A program made the position numbers and the translations under genes. DNA of 64,000 nt, taken from assembly GCA_964035545.1 (NCBI GenBank), contig OZ037767.1, positions 748,680 through 812,679 on the forward strand, written 5' to 3'. Shown here one piece after another: positions 13,730-25,900 of this stretch. Under the pieces are notes generated by a model that made no database searches, was not told where the DNA came from, and worked only from the letters and a program-made list of their open reading frames with translations. Within the stretch, counting starts at the first letter, position 1; the number at the start of each line of letters is the position of its first letter. Source of the stretch: Bugula neritina. Lineage: Eukaryota > Bryozoa > Gymnolaemata > Cheilostomatida > Bugulidae.

Positions 13730-14014
13730 ATGATAGATTCTTATCAAGTCAACTGTACCCCTTTTACTATAGAGATAAACATCATTGGACATCATTGGGT
13801 GGAGGTCATACTTGGGCAGACAACTTCTACTAGCACAGAGTTGACTGATAAATGCAATCATAGTAGATACACTACAAGATTTAATATGACCCTGTGTGAC
13901 CCCTATGTAACGGTTCAACAGCTTCAAGGAGGAGGTGACTCCTTCAACTTCACCATTATAAGTTCTCTTGTGATTAACATCTCGTTTAAGTTTTTCGTTA
14001 TTATATTACAATAA
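13730..14014 (+). other. 94-codon open frame, unrecognised
   Basis: The plus-strand frame encodes a polar, N-glycosylation-site-rich stretch (NCT, NHS, NMT, NFT) with three cysteines, ending in a hydrophobic segment. This could be an extracellular-domain exon, but no family is recognisable and splice partners are unclear. A chance frame is the main alternative. Confidence 0.2.
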
Positions 14015-16869
14015 TTTTCAAATAGTCTATGTACTTGAGAAGCTTTCTGTAAAAATTATCTTCATTAAAAAGACTTGAACTATATTAACAAAACAGAATC
14101 ATACTAAATTTCATTAAATTAATTGCATAGTAATTCATGTATACATAAAACAATTCTGTTTAGCAATATATAAAGTTAAAATTATATTACGTAATAGTTC
14201 ATCTATTAGCTGATTTATCACCTTATTATCTGGTGATAATGAAAGGTAGTGTTAGTTCATATGATAAATGGTTTATTTCAATTGTCGACTATATATTCTA
14301 TAGCAAAAATGTCATTTGTCATAAATAGATTGTAGAAGAGATATATACACAAAATTACTGCATCATCTTCTATGAAACTCAAGTCTAACTTAAAAGACGT
14401 CTTAAAAAGCTGGTCCAGCATTTACTCAAAGAATGTTTACAAATAGTTTTGCCAGCATAACTTGGCTTTCTGGAAAGTTCCACTTCCTGTACAGAGAGAT
14501 GATTTATTGTAATATCACCGAAAGTGAACTCATAGCAAAAAGTGTAGAATATAAGTGAAAAGAACTGCAGGTAAAGTGAGTTGATGGCAGGTAAAGTGAG
14601 TTGACGGCAGGCATATTATGTTAATGAATTAATAAATTAAAAGAGATCATGTGACAAGGTACTAAGAAATTCTTTAGTTTCCTCAACTCAACACATTTTT
14701 TGAGTTACTGAGAAAGTTCTTTAGAGCAAATCAAGTTTGTATAAAAGTTTTGGTGTCTTGTTTGCTCTGCTATTCTTATTGAAAACTCGCCATAAAGAAA
14801 AATATAAATAAATAATATTATACTAATAGGCCGAAAGCAGACGTGTGAACATGATTATTCTGCCAAAAGTTTTTGGGAAATATTTGCTGCTCTGCTACTC
14901 AAATTTAGAGAATTTAATACAAATGGTGGTTTCTAATAGAATTTAGCAGGTAAATCTAGAAAACCAGCTTATGTAAATGCTGTATATTTAATCAAAGGGT
15001 AGTCAAGAGAGAAAGCTGTAATTTAGGGTAATATATGCTAAGAGTACCGTGGAAGATGTAAGCTAGTCTCTACGCATGACTCTTAATGTAAACTCATAAA
15101 CAGACAGACATACAAGTGTTTAACATTACTCAGTTTTACGTATGGTGGTAATGCATCATGTAACATATACTTGTATAGAATATAGACCTTTCTGATGTGA
15201 ACCCAAGTCCCAACCTTTCTATACGGAGAACATTGTCTCTATATAGTAGATATATATATATATATATTATATAGTATCTATAGACTGCAGCTAGTTGTAT
15301 GCTATTTGACTGGCGCAGTGTTCTACACAGCAAGCTATCAACAATAGTTTCTATAGTAAACTGTGAACAGACTCTCTTCCAACTTTTTAGAAAAATATTA
15401 GCTTAGAAACTTCAAGCTATTCAGCTAAAATGATATTAATGTATTTTACTTTAATATTACTTCTCCAGTTAGATTATACTTCTACATTATATTACTACAT
15501 TATATTACTATAACTATTATATTATATTGCTATAGAGGATTACTATATATTACTATAGAGTATTACTATATATTACTATAGAGTATTACTATAATTATAG
15601 GCCTACTATATTACTACATATTATATTACTATATATTATATCATTATATTACTATATAATATTATATTACTATATATATGTATTACAAGTTTTAAATGTT
15701 TACTCACTGAGTAGTAATATATCTGTTTGAATAAGATGAAGTACAAGCATTGACTAGTGAAGTATACACCTTGTAGTACGATAGTGTCACCTTCTTTATC
15801 TACTCTCCTTATATTCACCAAAGATTACATCTTCTTCCAACAAGTTTATCACCAATTTCTACAGCTGTACATATCGTATTCCTACTCCATGAGTCAATGA
15901 TAATTTAGCAAGCTTTTCAGCTAATTTAAAATACTGCTACTAAGCTCTTTATGGTTACATTTGTTAAAAAAGTTCTCACAAGAAATTTCAATGTTTCAAT
16001 ACTCAACATTTTAAGTTTAAATGAGTGACAAAAATAAATGTTGGTCTGGTGTGACGCCCCTTTCCTATAAGACAACACATCTTATCGGCCCGTGTCAGGA
16101 GATAGCATTGTTGTATGTAAGACACACTTGGAATGTATCATGATTAAAGGTATGCGCTCAAGGCTACATGTACATTTGATTATCAAATATTGAAACCAAT
16201 TGAAATTTTATCATATTGATATTCTTAGTGAGTTTGAACAGCATAAACACCATGCTAGTTATATATATGCCCAGTGTTTTTCAACAAATGCTTTCAAAAG
16301 AATATTCTTTAAAAACAAACAAATATTAATTTTTGTATCCCCTGGCATTGTACTTGTAAACAAAATATTTGTACAAAAATAATTTACGATTGTTAAATGA
16401 ATATATAAGCTATTAATAGAAATGATGCCTTAAAATTTCGCTTTGTTTGAAGAGTATATAGCTATTAGATTCAATGATAGAATCAGTTTGATGGATATTG
16501 AGAGAATTGAGGAGAGATGTTAATTAAGATTGAGTTGTGTGTAGTCAAGTGTGCTGAGCAACAAATACTGAAAGTGAGGAATGCATGGGTTGGTGCCTTC
16601 CTTTAGGTGACAGTGTGACACCTTCATAAACATATACCTGCATAATTAGCATTCAGTGTTATGAAAACTCTCAGTTTGTAGGCATTCAGTGGTCAGAGCC
16701 TCAGTTCTTTGAAATGCTAGCAGAGAAAATAGTATGGTTCAGAGGCTATACAAGTTTATTTCAAAAACAATTAAATTTTATAAGATTATTTCATAACAAT
16801 TCCACAGAAATGTATTGCAAAGATGAAGTGAACATGAATAGATTTTCACAGTTTTCGCTTGTAACTCTT
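14015..16869. other. gene-free AT-rich DNA downstream of TIMM50
   Basis: No coding or RNA feature is supported. It contains a 19-bp duplication (ggcaggtaaagtgagttga) near 14568-14610 and attactatat simple sequence at about 15480-15680. Confidence 0.6.
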
Positions 16870-16875
16870 TTTATT
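16870..16875 (-). promoter_or_regulatory. TIMM50: TIMM50 poly(A) signal AATAAA
   Basis: AATAAA on the minus strand, 60 bases beyond the TIMM50 stop codon at 16935, the right place for the cleavage signal of the last exon. Confidence 0.6.
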
Positions 16876-16934
16876 GTTCATAATTCCTGTAGAGTTTCAG
16901 TGTGAGGTACTTGAGCTAAGATTAGGCTCTCAGT

Positions 16935-19900
16935 CTATCTTTTCTGTGGAATAAATGGGCTCGTCCTTCCTTGTGCTTTCTTCATTTTCTCTTCGGCTTG
17001 GAGTTTACTCAACTCTGACTGTGTTTTCTACAATGATGCAATCAACTGCCAATCACCTGACATTTAAAATGCAGAGAAAAATAAATTAAATTTGAAATGT
17101 TTTGAAATTGATGGGAATAATGAAATTATATCCCATTTCTGGAAATGAGAATTTATGTAAATATTAGATTGTGATCCATTCCACCTTTTTGACTTGACAA
17201 GATGACATGCGGTACATAAAACTTGTCATATACGAGTAGAACTATGATGGCCAGAGAGTTCCCAAATAAAGGTGTGAGCTGAATTCTGTCATTATCTCAG
17301 CATATTTGCCATACTTTGCTGATATCAGCAAACATTTTGCTGCCCCAGTTCTCTATAGCCCCAGTTTCCTGTTGCCCCAGTTCTCTGTAGCCTCAGTTCC
17401 CTATAGCCCTAATTATCTGTAGCTCTTTAATAACCAAAAATCTTACTAATCAACAAGCTGGAAAATCTAATAAATCTACAAACTATAGTAAACAAACAAA
17501 TAGCAATGAATAAACAGCTGAGGGTGAATTCCTCCATATCAGAACAGATGAACCTATAAGACGCCATAAGCATTTGATATGCAGAACCCCACAGAATGCT
17601 GCAGGTTGCTACAGAATGCTGCAGAATGCTAGTTGCAGACGAAGTTGAGTGTCAACTGTGTACTTGTGGCGTGTCTGCACTGACATCTAATCACTTGTCA
17701 ACTTATAGAGATCAATTTGACTCTGCTTAATCTTTGATTATTGGATTAGCAGATTTACTCCGTCATTCCACCAGCCTGCTGCCTGGATAGACGCAGGTGT
17801 TACCACATGTATGTTTGGTAAGCTTATCCATTAGAATGGAAAAACAGTACTGGCTGGAAAATAGTGGAAAACATGTTTAGCTTCTCTAAGCCAGGTTTTG
17901 TTTATCTGTCGTGGGATTAGCGGAGCTGGTGACAAGTTTGAGCATGTTTAGAGATGCTTGCAGGGAATGTTGACGAGTCCATTCAGTGCATAGCAGAGTG
18001 GTGGTGTGTTTACCGTGGTGGTGGTGGTGTGTTTACCCAGAGGGAGGGAACTGAATGTCAAGCAGACAGTTCACTCTGCCATGTCACATGACCTCCGTGT
18101 GTCTCTCCACACAAACCGTTCACCATCAATATTCTGGTCCATTTCCAGCCCCATTACATCAACCGACACCTTCCCAATCAACTTCAAGCTGTGACTTTCA
18201 GAGGCAATTTGCCAACATTGCACTTAATGTTCTAACTTGGTTTTTTATATTGAAGACGTTTTATCTGGCGTTGAGTGATTATTGGAGTAAGAAGAGAACC
18301 GTTGTGATTATTTTGATGCTTATTATTATACATTGTGTTTTAATTGTCAACACCCACTGCAAGTTCTTAAATTAAGTGTTAATATTACCTTAATGTTAAT
18401 GTTGTTAATATTACTAGAATAACCAAGATAATACTATAACATAATATCAAAATATATTAACATAACATAATATAAAACAATATATCATAATATAATACAA
18501 CCTAATATCATAATATAGTACAACATAATATCATAATATAATATAATAACATAATATAATAACATAATATAATATAATAACATAATATAATATCACAACT
18601 CACCAACACAGCTGCCTGATTCTCCCGGAACTTGTGCATCGGGTCATCAAAGTCATTGTAATAGAGCAGCACAGACCTCACGTCCTTCACCTTGTTGGTT
18701 ACTATGGCTACAGAGAAATGCTGACAATGAGTTTGAATTGGATTAGTGTAGCAGCAGAGAAAGTGTTGCCCAGTTAACTTATGTATGGTAATAAAGGCTG
18801 CCGTGGACTCACTTTGAAGGAACGCTGCCAAGTCATACAGCTCCCTGTCATCTTTATCTCCCGTCCACTTTTTCAATGCCAGACCATTTCTGGGGTTGAG
18901 TTTATAGTGCTCTTTACTCGTGTCCAATAGTATGACCCGAGACAAATCTCTATTAAGGCAAGTCAAGTCCTAGAAAAGACATTAAAAAGCCTTGTTGATG
19001 CAAATTGATTAAAATCCAATTAAAATTAAATATTTAAATTTACCTGTGGATCTGACAGGTACAGGTTTAGGTGTTCTCTGAGTAAATAAGTTATCTAATC
19101 TGGGTAAATCTTACATCACCGAGCTAATACCCCATAAGTAAAGTATTAATACCCATTAAACAAACTATTATATCATTCTAATATGACAAATTTATTAAAT
19201 GCAGCATTTTTTGCCCGTAAAAAAATTCTGCACTGCTAAAGTTCTTGCACAGGCACAGCCTATCCCGAACCCAAGAGAAAAACATTTTAAAATTAAAAAC
19301 CGGGGTTTGGTGAAAAGTGGTTGACAATTCAAATCATCAAGTGCAGGAAAATGAAGCTTTAGGCTCATTCAGATAGTTGTAAGCAGTTACACAACATCTC
19401 ATTTGAATCTAGATTTTGATCTTAAAATAACTATATATGCATGTTGGGGGCCGATTAGAGGGATAATTCTTATATTATTAAAATATTTAATTAAATATAT
19501 AATATTGAGTGAACAGGGAAGGATGTATGAAGAATACAAAATTTTTTTGCTAGCATTTCAGTAATATTTTGGAATTAGATGGTAACTTACCAGCAATATG
19601 CATGTAATTCAAAAATATTACTGAAATGTTAGCAATAATTTTAGAGAAGTTGGAAAAACTTTATAGTTGGTAATTAAAAACCTGGGGTTTGAGTGCATTT
19701 AAATAATAACCCATAGTAGAATAAAAAATGTAAGATTTTCGTTTAATTCTAATTTTTTAAAACACATACTGCTTGTTCTAAAATCAAAGTTGAATAATTA
19801 GTAATATTCTGGTGAAGGGGAGAGGTGAAGGGGGAGGGGTGAAAGGGGAGAGGTGAAGGGGAGGGGGTGAAGGGGGAGGGGTGAAGGGGGAGAGGTGAAG

Positions 19901-22900
19901 GGGAGGGGTGAAGGGGGAGGGGTGGGTGAAGGGGGAGGGGGAGGTGTGTTTTAGAGATTTTGGTGAAGGGGGAGAGGTGAAGGGGGGGGGGTGAAGGGGG
20001 TGAAGGGGGAGGGGTGAAGGGGGAGGGGTGAAGGGGTGTGTTATAGAGAATGGTCTTACCGAGTGGGTAGACTTAAGGTTGTGAAATAATACTCCAACTC
20101 AGAAGGTTTATTTCATTTCTGAATCTCACACAACTAGAAGTGTCATCTTATTAATTTAGTCCACACTCGAAATCCCCAGTTTTTAGCTATTTTTCACAAT
20201 TTAGCTGTTAATGTATATTATGGGTTTTGTCCGAAATTAATAAAATATCAATAAATACAACTAAATAATCAGCATTATTTTTAATTTTGCTTAATCTCTT
20301 ATGTTAGCTATTTTGAATTTCTGGACCGAAAATCAAAATTAGCTAAATAATAAAAAACATGAGTAATTAAGCAAATTAAAAAGAACACCAATTATTTAGC
20401 TGTATTTATTAATTTTATTTTAGTTTAAAGCATTAGCTAGAGAATATATACATCTCTATGGGGTCATGTGCTATTTATTACACATATTTCTACGGTGAGA
20501 AGAATTTTTATAGTGTTTGTTTAATCCTTGCTAAGGATTATCATTATGACAGATTAAATGAGATTAAGACGCTAATTGTTCCAGTCACTAATAAATACCT
20601 CCAGCTGGCCAACACCAAAACAGGAACCATAGCTTGTGGTAGAAACGCATTTAATAAATACTTTATTATTTAACTTCCGACTGCATTTGAATACGGTTCG
20701 CAAGTCAACATATATTAGGTTTGTTATCACCAACTGTCTGTCTTCTAGCCAAGTATCGGGCTGGCTATGCCAAAAACCTAGTTTGAGAGGTGTAAATATA
20801 TGATAAATAACTGTTCAATGCACAATACCAGTATTTTTAATTATTCGATTCCACCACATTGGTAACATTAGCACATGTGTAATGTTTGCATGTAAAATTT
20901 TGGCTGATTAATTTGCAGAGAGGAAATGAAAGTAGACTGAGCCAGACTGCGTTATGCCAATGTTGACTTAGTAATATCTTTCCTGTTGTAAATATTTTAT
21001 AAATTATGAGTTGCTGAAAGTTCATCAAACGCTGCTAAAGCTGCTTGTTTCCTCTGCAATGATTGGCTACAGAAAGCGTACATGTTGAAAGTGTTTCCAC
21101 CAATATTCCAACTCTAGCTGTATTCATAGCTTTGCACACTACAACTTAGTCATTAGTGTTTTATTAACTCCAGTAAAATATGTTTTACTTAGCCATTATT
21201 AGAACTGCCAATAGCCTAAGGCTCTAAGCTAACACACTGAAGTGTCAACATTAGGTATCAACATACTGATGTGTCAACACTAGGTATCAACATACTGAAG
21301 TGTCAACACTAAGTATCAACATACTGATGTGTCAACACTAAGTATCAACATACTGAAGTGTCAACACTAAGTATCAACATACTGACGTGTCAACACTAAG
21401 TATCAACATACTGACGTGTCAACACACTGAGGAAAGAGCCACATGCAGCAAAGGTTCAACGAATGTGAACTCCACAAGGTCGTTTAGAGAGCAAAGAGGA
21501 ATGACCTGAGATTTGATTTATGCACAACTGTTGCCCTATTTACCTGATGGACATAGCCGTATGTATGATTGAAATAGAGTCTAACAGTTTAACTAAATTA
21601 TTTCAATCATAATTAAAAAAGTTTTAATTAGACTTAATTCCCTTAAGAAACCACTTTAAATATTTGCTAATATTATTCAAGTAGTACGCAACATTAAATT
21701 GAAATAAAATTACGTAGAAAGACAGGGTCAGTGGGGCCAGTGGTGAGGCTGGAAGCACATTTTGGAATAACAGCGAGGCTTAGACAGGTGCTGGTGGAGG
21801 CAGGTGGGGGAGCCGAGTGATTCAGTGGTGATGGAGTTGTTGAGACTTTAAGCCATGGTGTGACTGTGTTTATTAATCTCTCATAACAACTAGCTTGAGC
21901 AAGGATAAGAATAATAAAACTAAATCTAATAGTTGATAATAAATAATTATAAAACAATGTAGAGGTGACAAATGAGACTATACCGTGGTTAAGTTGGTCA
22001 GGACACCTGCACTAGACTACATTCTCAATCAGATCTAACAGGAATATACCCATGGATAAAATAAATATATTTTTGATAACATACTGAGTCACTACAAGTG
22101 TGAGAATAATATATTTAGAGTAAGTATACACAGTAAGTATAATATATTTACAGTAAGTATAATATTATATTTAGAGCAAGTATGCATAGTAAGTATAATA
22201 TATTTAGAGTAAGTATAATATATTTAGAGTAAGTATATTACTGTATATTGCTGTATATTGTAGTATGTATAGTAGCAGCAGCGCTACGTATGACAGCACG
22301 TAATACACGTTGCAACATCTATTACGAGGTATAAGTCTAGCTGTTGCATTGCATGTTTCAGAGCATTTAAAATCTAAATCTGGCTGATTTAGATTTCACC
22401 ATAACTATGTGACACATGTCGTCACGCAACTGCATGAAGTGCAACTGAATTTTTTTACCTAATCTGCTTATTTTATAAACATATAATCTGATTACTACTT
22501 AATATAACCTGCCTTGTCTATAGTGTATATAATGCTATAACCTCCCTTGCCTATAGTGTATATAATGCTATAACCTGCCTTGCCTATTGTGTATATAATG
22601 CTATAACTTCCCTTGCCTATAGTGTATATAATGCTATAACTTCCCTTGCCTATAGTGTATATAATGCTATAACTTCCCTTGTCTATAGTGTATATAATGC
22701 TATAACCTGCCTTGCCTATAGTGTATATAATGCTATAACCTGCCTTGCCTATAGTGTATATAATGCTATAACTTCCCTTGTCTATAGTGTATATAATGCT
22801 ATAACCTGCCTTGTCTATAGTGTATATAATGCTATAACCTGCCTTGTCTATAGTGTATATAATGCTATAACTTCCCTTGTCTATAGTGTATATAATGCTA

Positions 22901-25900
22901 TAACTTCCCTTGTCTCTAGTGTATATAATGCTATAACTTTACTTGTTTGTTGAAATGGTATTTGCATTTTATAAACCAGAAGAATGCCACTACATTCTAT
23001 ACATGTACACAAAACCACACTGTATTTTAGCTAGCTTGTGAAGATAAGAGTCTGGTGGAGAGAGAATAGCAGAGGTAGCAGAGGTAGCAGAGAGGAGTTA
23101 TTCCAATATTACTAAATAACACAGTTGAATAAGGCAGGTAGAAAGCATGTAGTCCATGAGCAGGTCAAAGGGGGGGGGGGATATGTATACGCTACTTGAT
23201 TGACATACAGAGAGAGAGAAGCTCAAAATAGACTGTTATTATTAGTTCTACCAGGCAGCATTACGTAACATGCAAGCAGCGCTATTCTACCACCCTGTTT
23301 ATATTACTATTACTATTTATATGTCAGATTATTATTTCATATATTATTGTTTTATTTATTGTTCTTATATTACTATATTATTCTTATATTACTATATTAT
23401 ACTTTAGGACTTTATTTTACATTATTATACATTACTTTTTCTATTTGATACTGAATTGTGTGCACGGCCATTTTCTATTATATCACTTCATATTATTTTA
23501 TTATTATACTATTTTATATTATTTATTATCATACTATATTATATTATTTATTATTATATACTACATTCATTTCCCAAGCAACTCTTTGAACCAGTGGCTA
23601 CAGTACCGATATCCTAAAGTTACTTTTTAATTAAATTTATTCATTAAGCTATAATATTGAAAAGGCTGTCTATATAATATCAGAAAATTTTTTACAGTCA
23701 CTGTTATATATTTCACCCATAAAATTGACTCGAGATTGTAATTCAGTGTTTCAACTTTTACAGCTGTTAGAAGTAGAGGACACTCTGTGATACAGCTGTT
23801 AGAAGTAGAGGACACCATGTGATACACAGGCAGCGCCGGCAGCAAGAGAAGGAATGTCATTTTTTATAAGAATGTTGAAATGGGAGAGAGAAGGTTATCC
23901 AAATAAACAGCTGGCAGCATCAGTGTGGTTGTTGGTTTCACAGCTATATTAAAACTGACTATCACTAATAATAACACACAAATATTTTTATCAATAACAT
24001 TTTCTAAGCTTTCAGTTATTATAAGTTTTACATTGTAAGGTTTTATCTTATAGCTTCTCCTTTTAAACATACTGTTTAACACACACCCCTTGTGTACCCC
24101 CCCCCAACAGCCTACCTTGATGTGCACACCCCCCCCACAGCCTACCTTGATGTGCACACCCCCCCCACAGCCTACCTTGATGTGTACACCCCCCCTCAAC
24201 AGCCTACCTTGATGTGTACACCCCCCTCAACAGCCTACCTTGATGTGTACACCCCCTTCAACAGCCTACCTTGATGTGTACACCCCCCCTCAACAGCCTA
24301 CCTTGATGTGTACACCCCCTTCAACAGCCTACCTTGATGTGTACACCCCCTCAACAGCCTACCTTGATGTGTACACCCCCTTCAACAGCCTACCTTGATG
24401 TGTACACCCCCCCTCAACAGCCTACCTTGATGTGTACACCCCCTTCAACAGCCTACCTTGATGTGTACACCCCCCTCAACAGCCTACCTTGATGTGTACA
24501 CCTCCCCCCTCAGTAGCCTACCTTGATGTGCACACCCCCTGTGTACCGCGTGTCCTCCTTGAACAGTCTGTACCAGATGACATTCTGCGTGTCCATGGAC
24601 GCTGTCAGAGGGAAGGCCACCTGAAGAGACACAAATAGTCTTTAACCAGCTATAATTCAAAGAGGGTAGGGACAGTTCTGTAAGTCTTATGTGACTAGAA
24701 TATGTGACTAGATTATGTGACTAGCTCATGTGACTAACTCGTGTGACACAACATAACATAATGATGAGAGTCATCGCCAGGTAAAATCAAAGTGACTCCA
24801 CAAAGACAAGGGAATACACTGTCATCTAACCCACATCTAACCAACGTGTCCCTTCATCTGGTTGTCTCCCACCACAGGTATGGATTGTAATATTCACCAC
24901 ACACTAAGCTATGCGGTGTTGCTATGCACCAACAAGTAAAAATGCTAATAACACAAAAAACCAGAGTATTTACTGCGATACACACCCAGCAACAACAGCA
25001 CCTTCCAAACTAATAGTTTACTCAGAGCTTGTACATACACACAGGAGTTGCCTGCTCCACAGTGTCGGTGTCACAAGAGAGCACAACTACTAAATGCAAA
25101 GCAAACGCTAGTGAGAGTCTACAGTACTGAGAACTAGTAGTACTAAAGAAAGGAGATGGTGAAATAATAGACTGGAGGTTCTGAGTTTACCAGACATGCC
25201 AGCAGACGACCCTCCAAGTTGAGGAGTGAGCAGAGACTTACATTTGCCGGCTCCATGGTGAAGATGACGATCTCGTAGCCACTCTGTGCGGCTGTCTGCA
25301 GGAAATAGTCCAGACCCGGCCGCTTCTTAAACCGCCACCCCATCTTCATCTGCAAACCACAGGATATGAGGCTATACAAGATACGAGTTGCTGTAAGAGT
25401 TTTACTTAGTAAAGTACGAAACCTACAAGTCTCCCGTATCGTGAGAGATGAAAAACTAAGGCTAAACAGAGTCGTCTGCACAATAGGACTGTAAGATCTC
25501 TTGAATTACTGGGTACTTCTGACGTCCCATAGTATACTTCAACAGTGTATGAGCCTTAGTGACTACACAGTAGCCTTAGTGACTACACAGTAGCCTTAGT
25601 GACTACACAGTAGCCCGAGTGACTACACAGTAGCCTTAGTGACTACACAGTAGCCTTAGTGACTACACAGTAGCCTTAGTGACTACACAGTAGCCTTAGT
25701 GACTACACAGTAGCCTTAGTGACTACACAGTAGCCCGAGTGACTACACAGTAGCCTGAGTGACTACACGGTAGCCTGAGTGACTACACGGTAGCCTTAGT
25801 GACTACACAGTAGTATTAATGGGTAGACCGACTTACGTCCCACTCAGGTTTAAGCAGCAGACCACTGATCTCTAGAACAAGAGTGTATGGTGGCTGAACG

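Noticed and set aside
18006-18375. Two overlapping plus-strand frames inside the last TIMM50 intron
   Set aside because: Low-complexity start (gtggtggtggtg), no domain, and they lie within an intron of a well-supported gene on the other strand.
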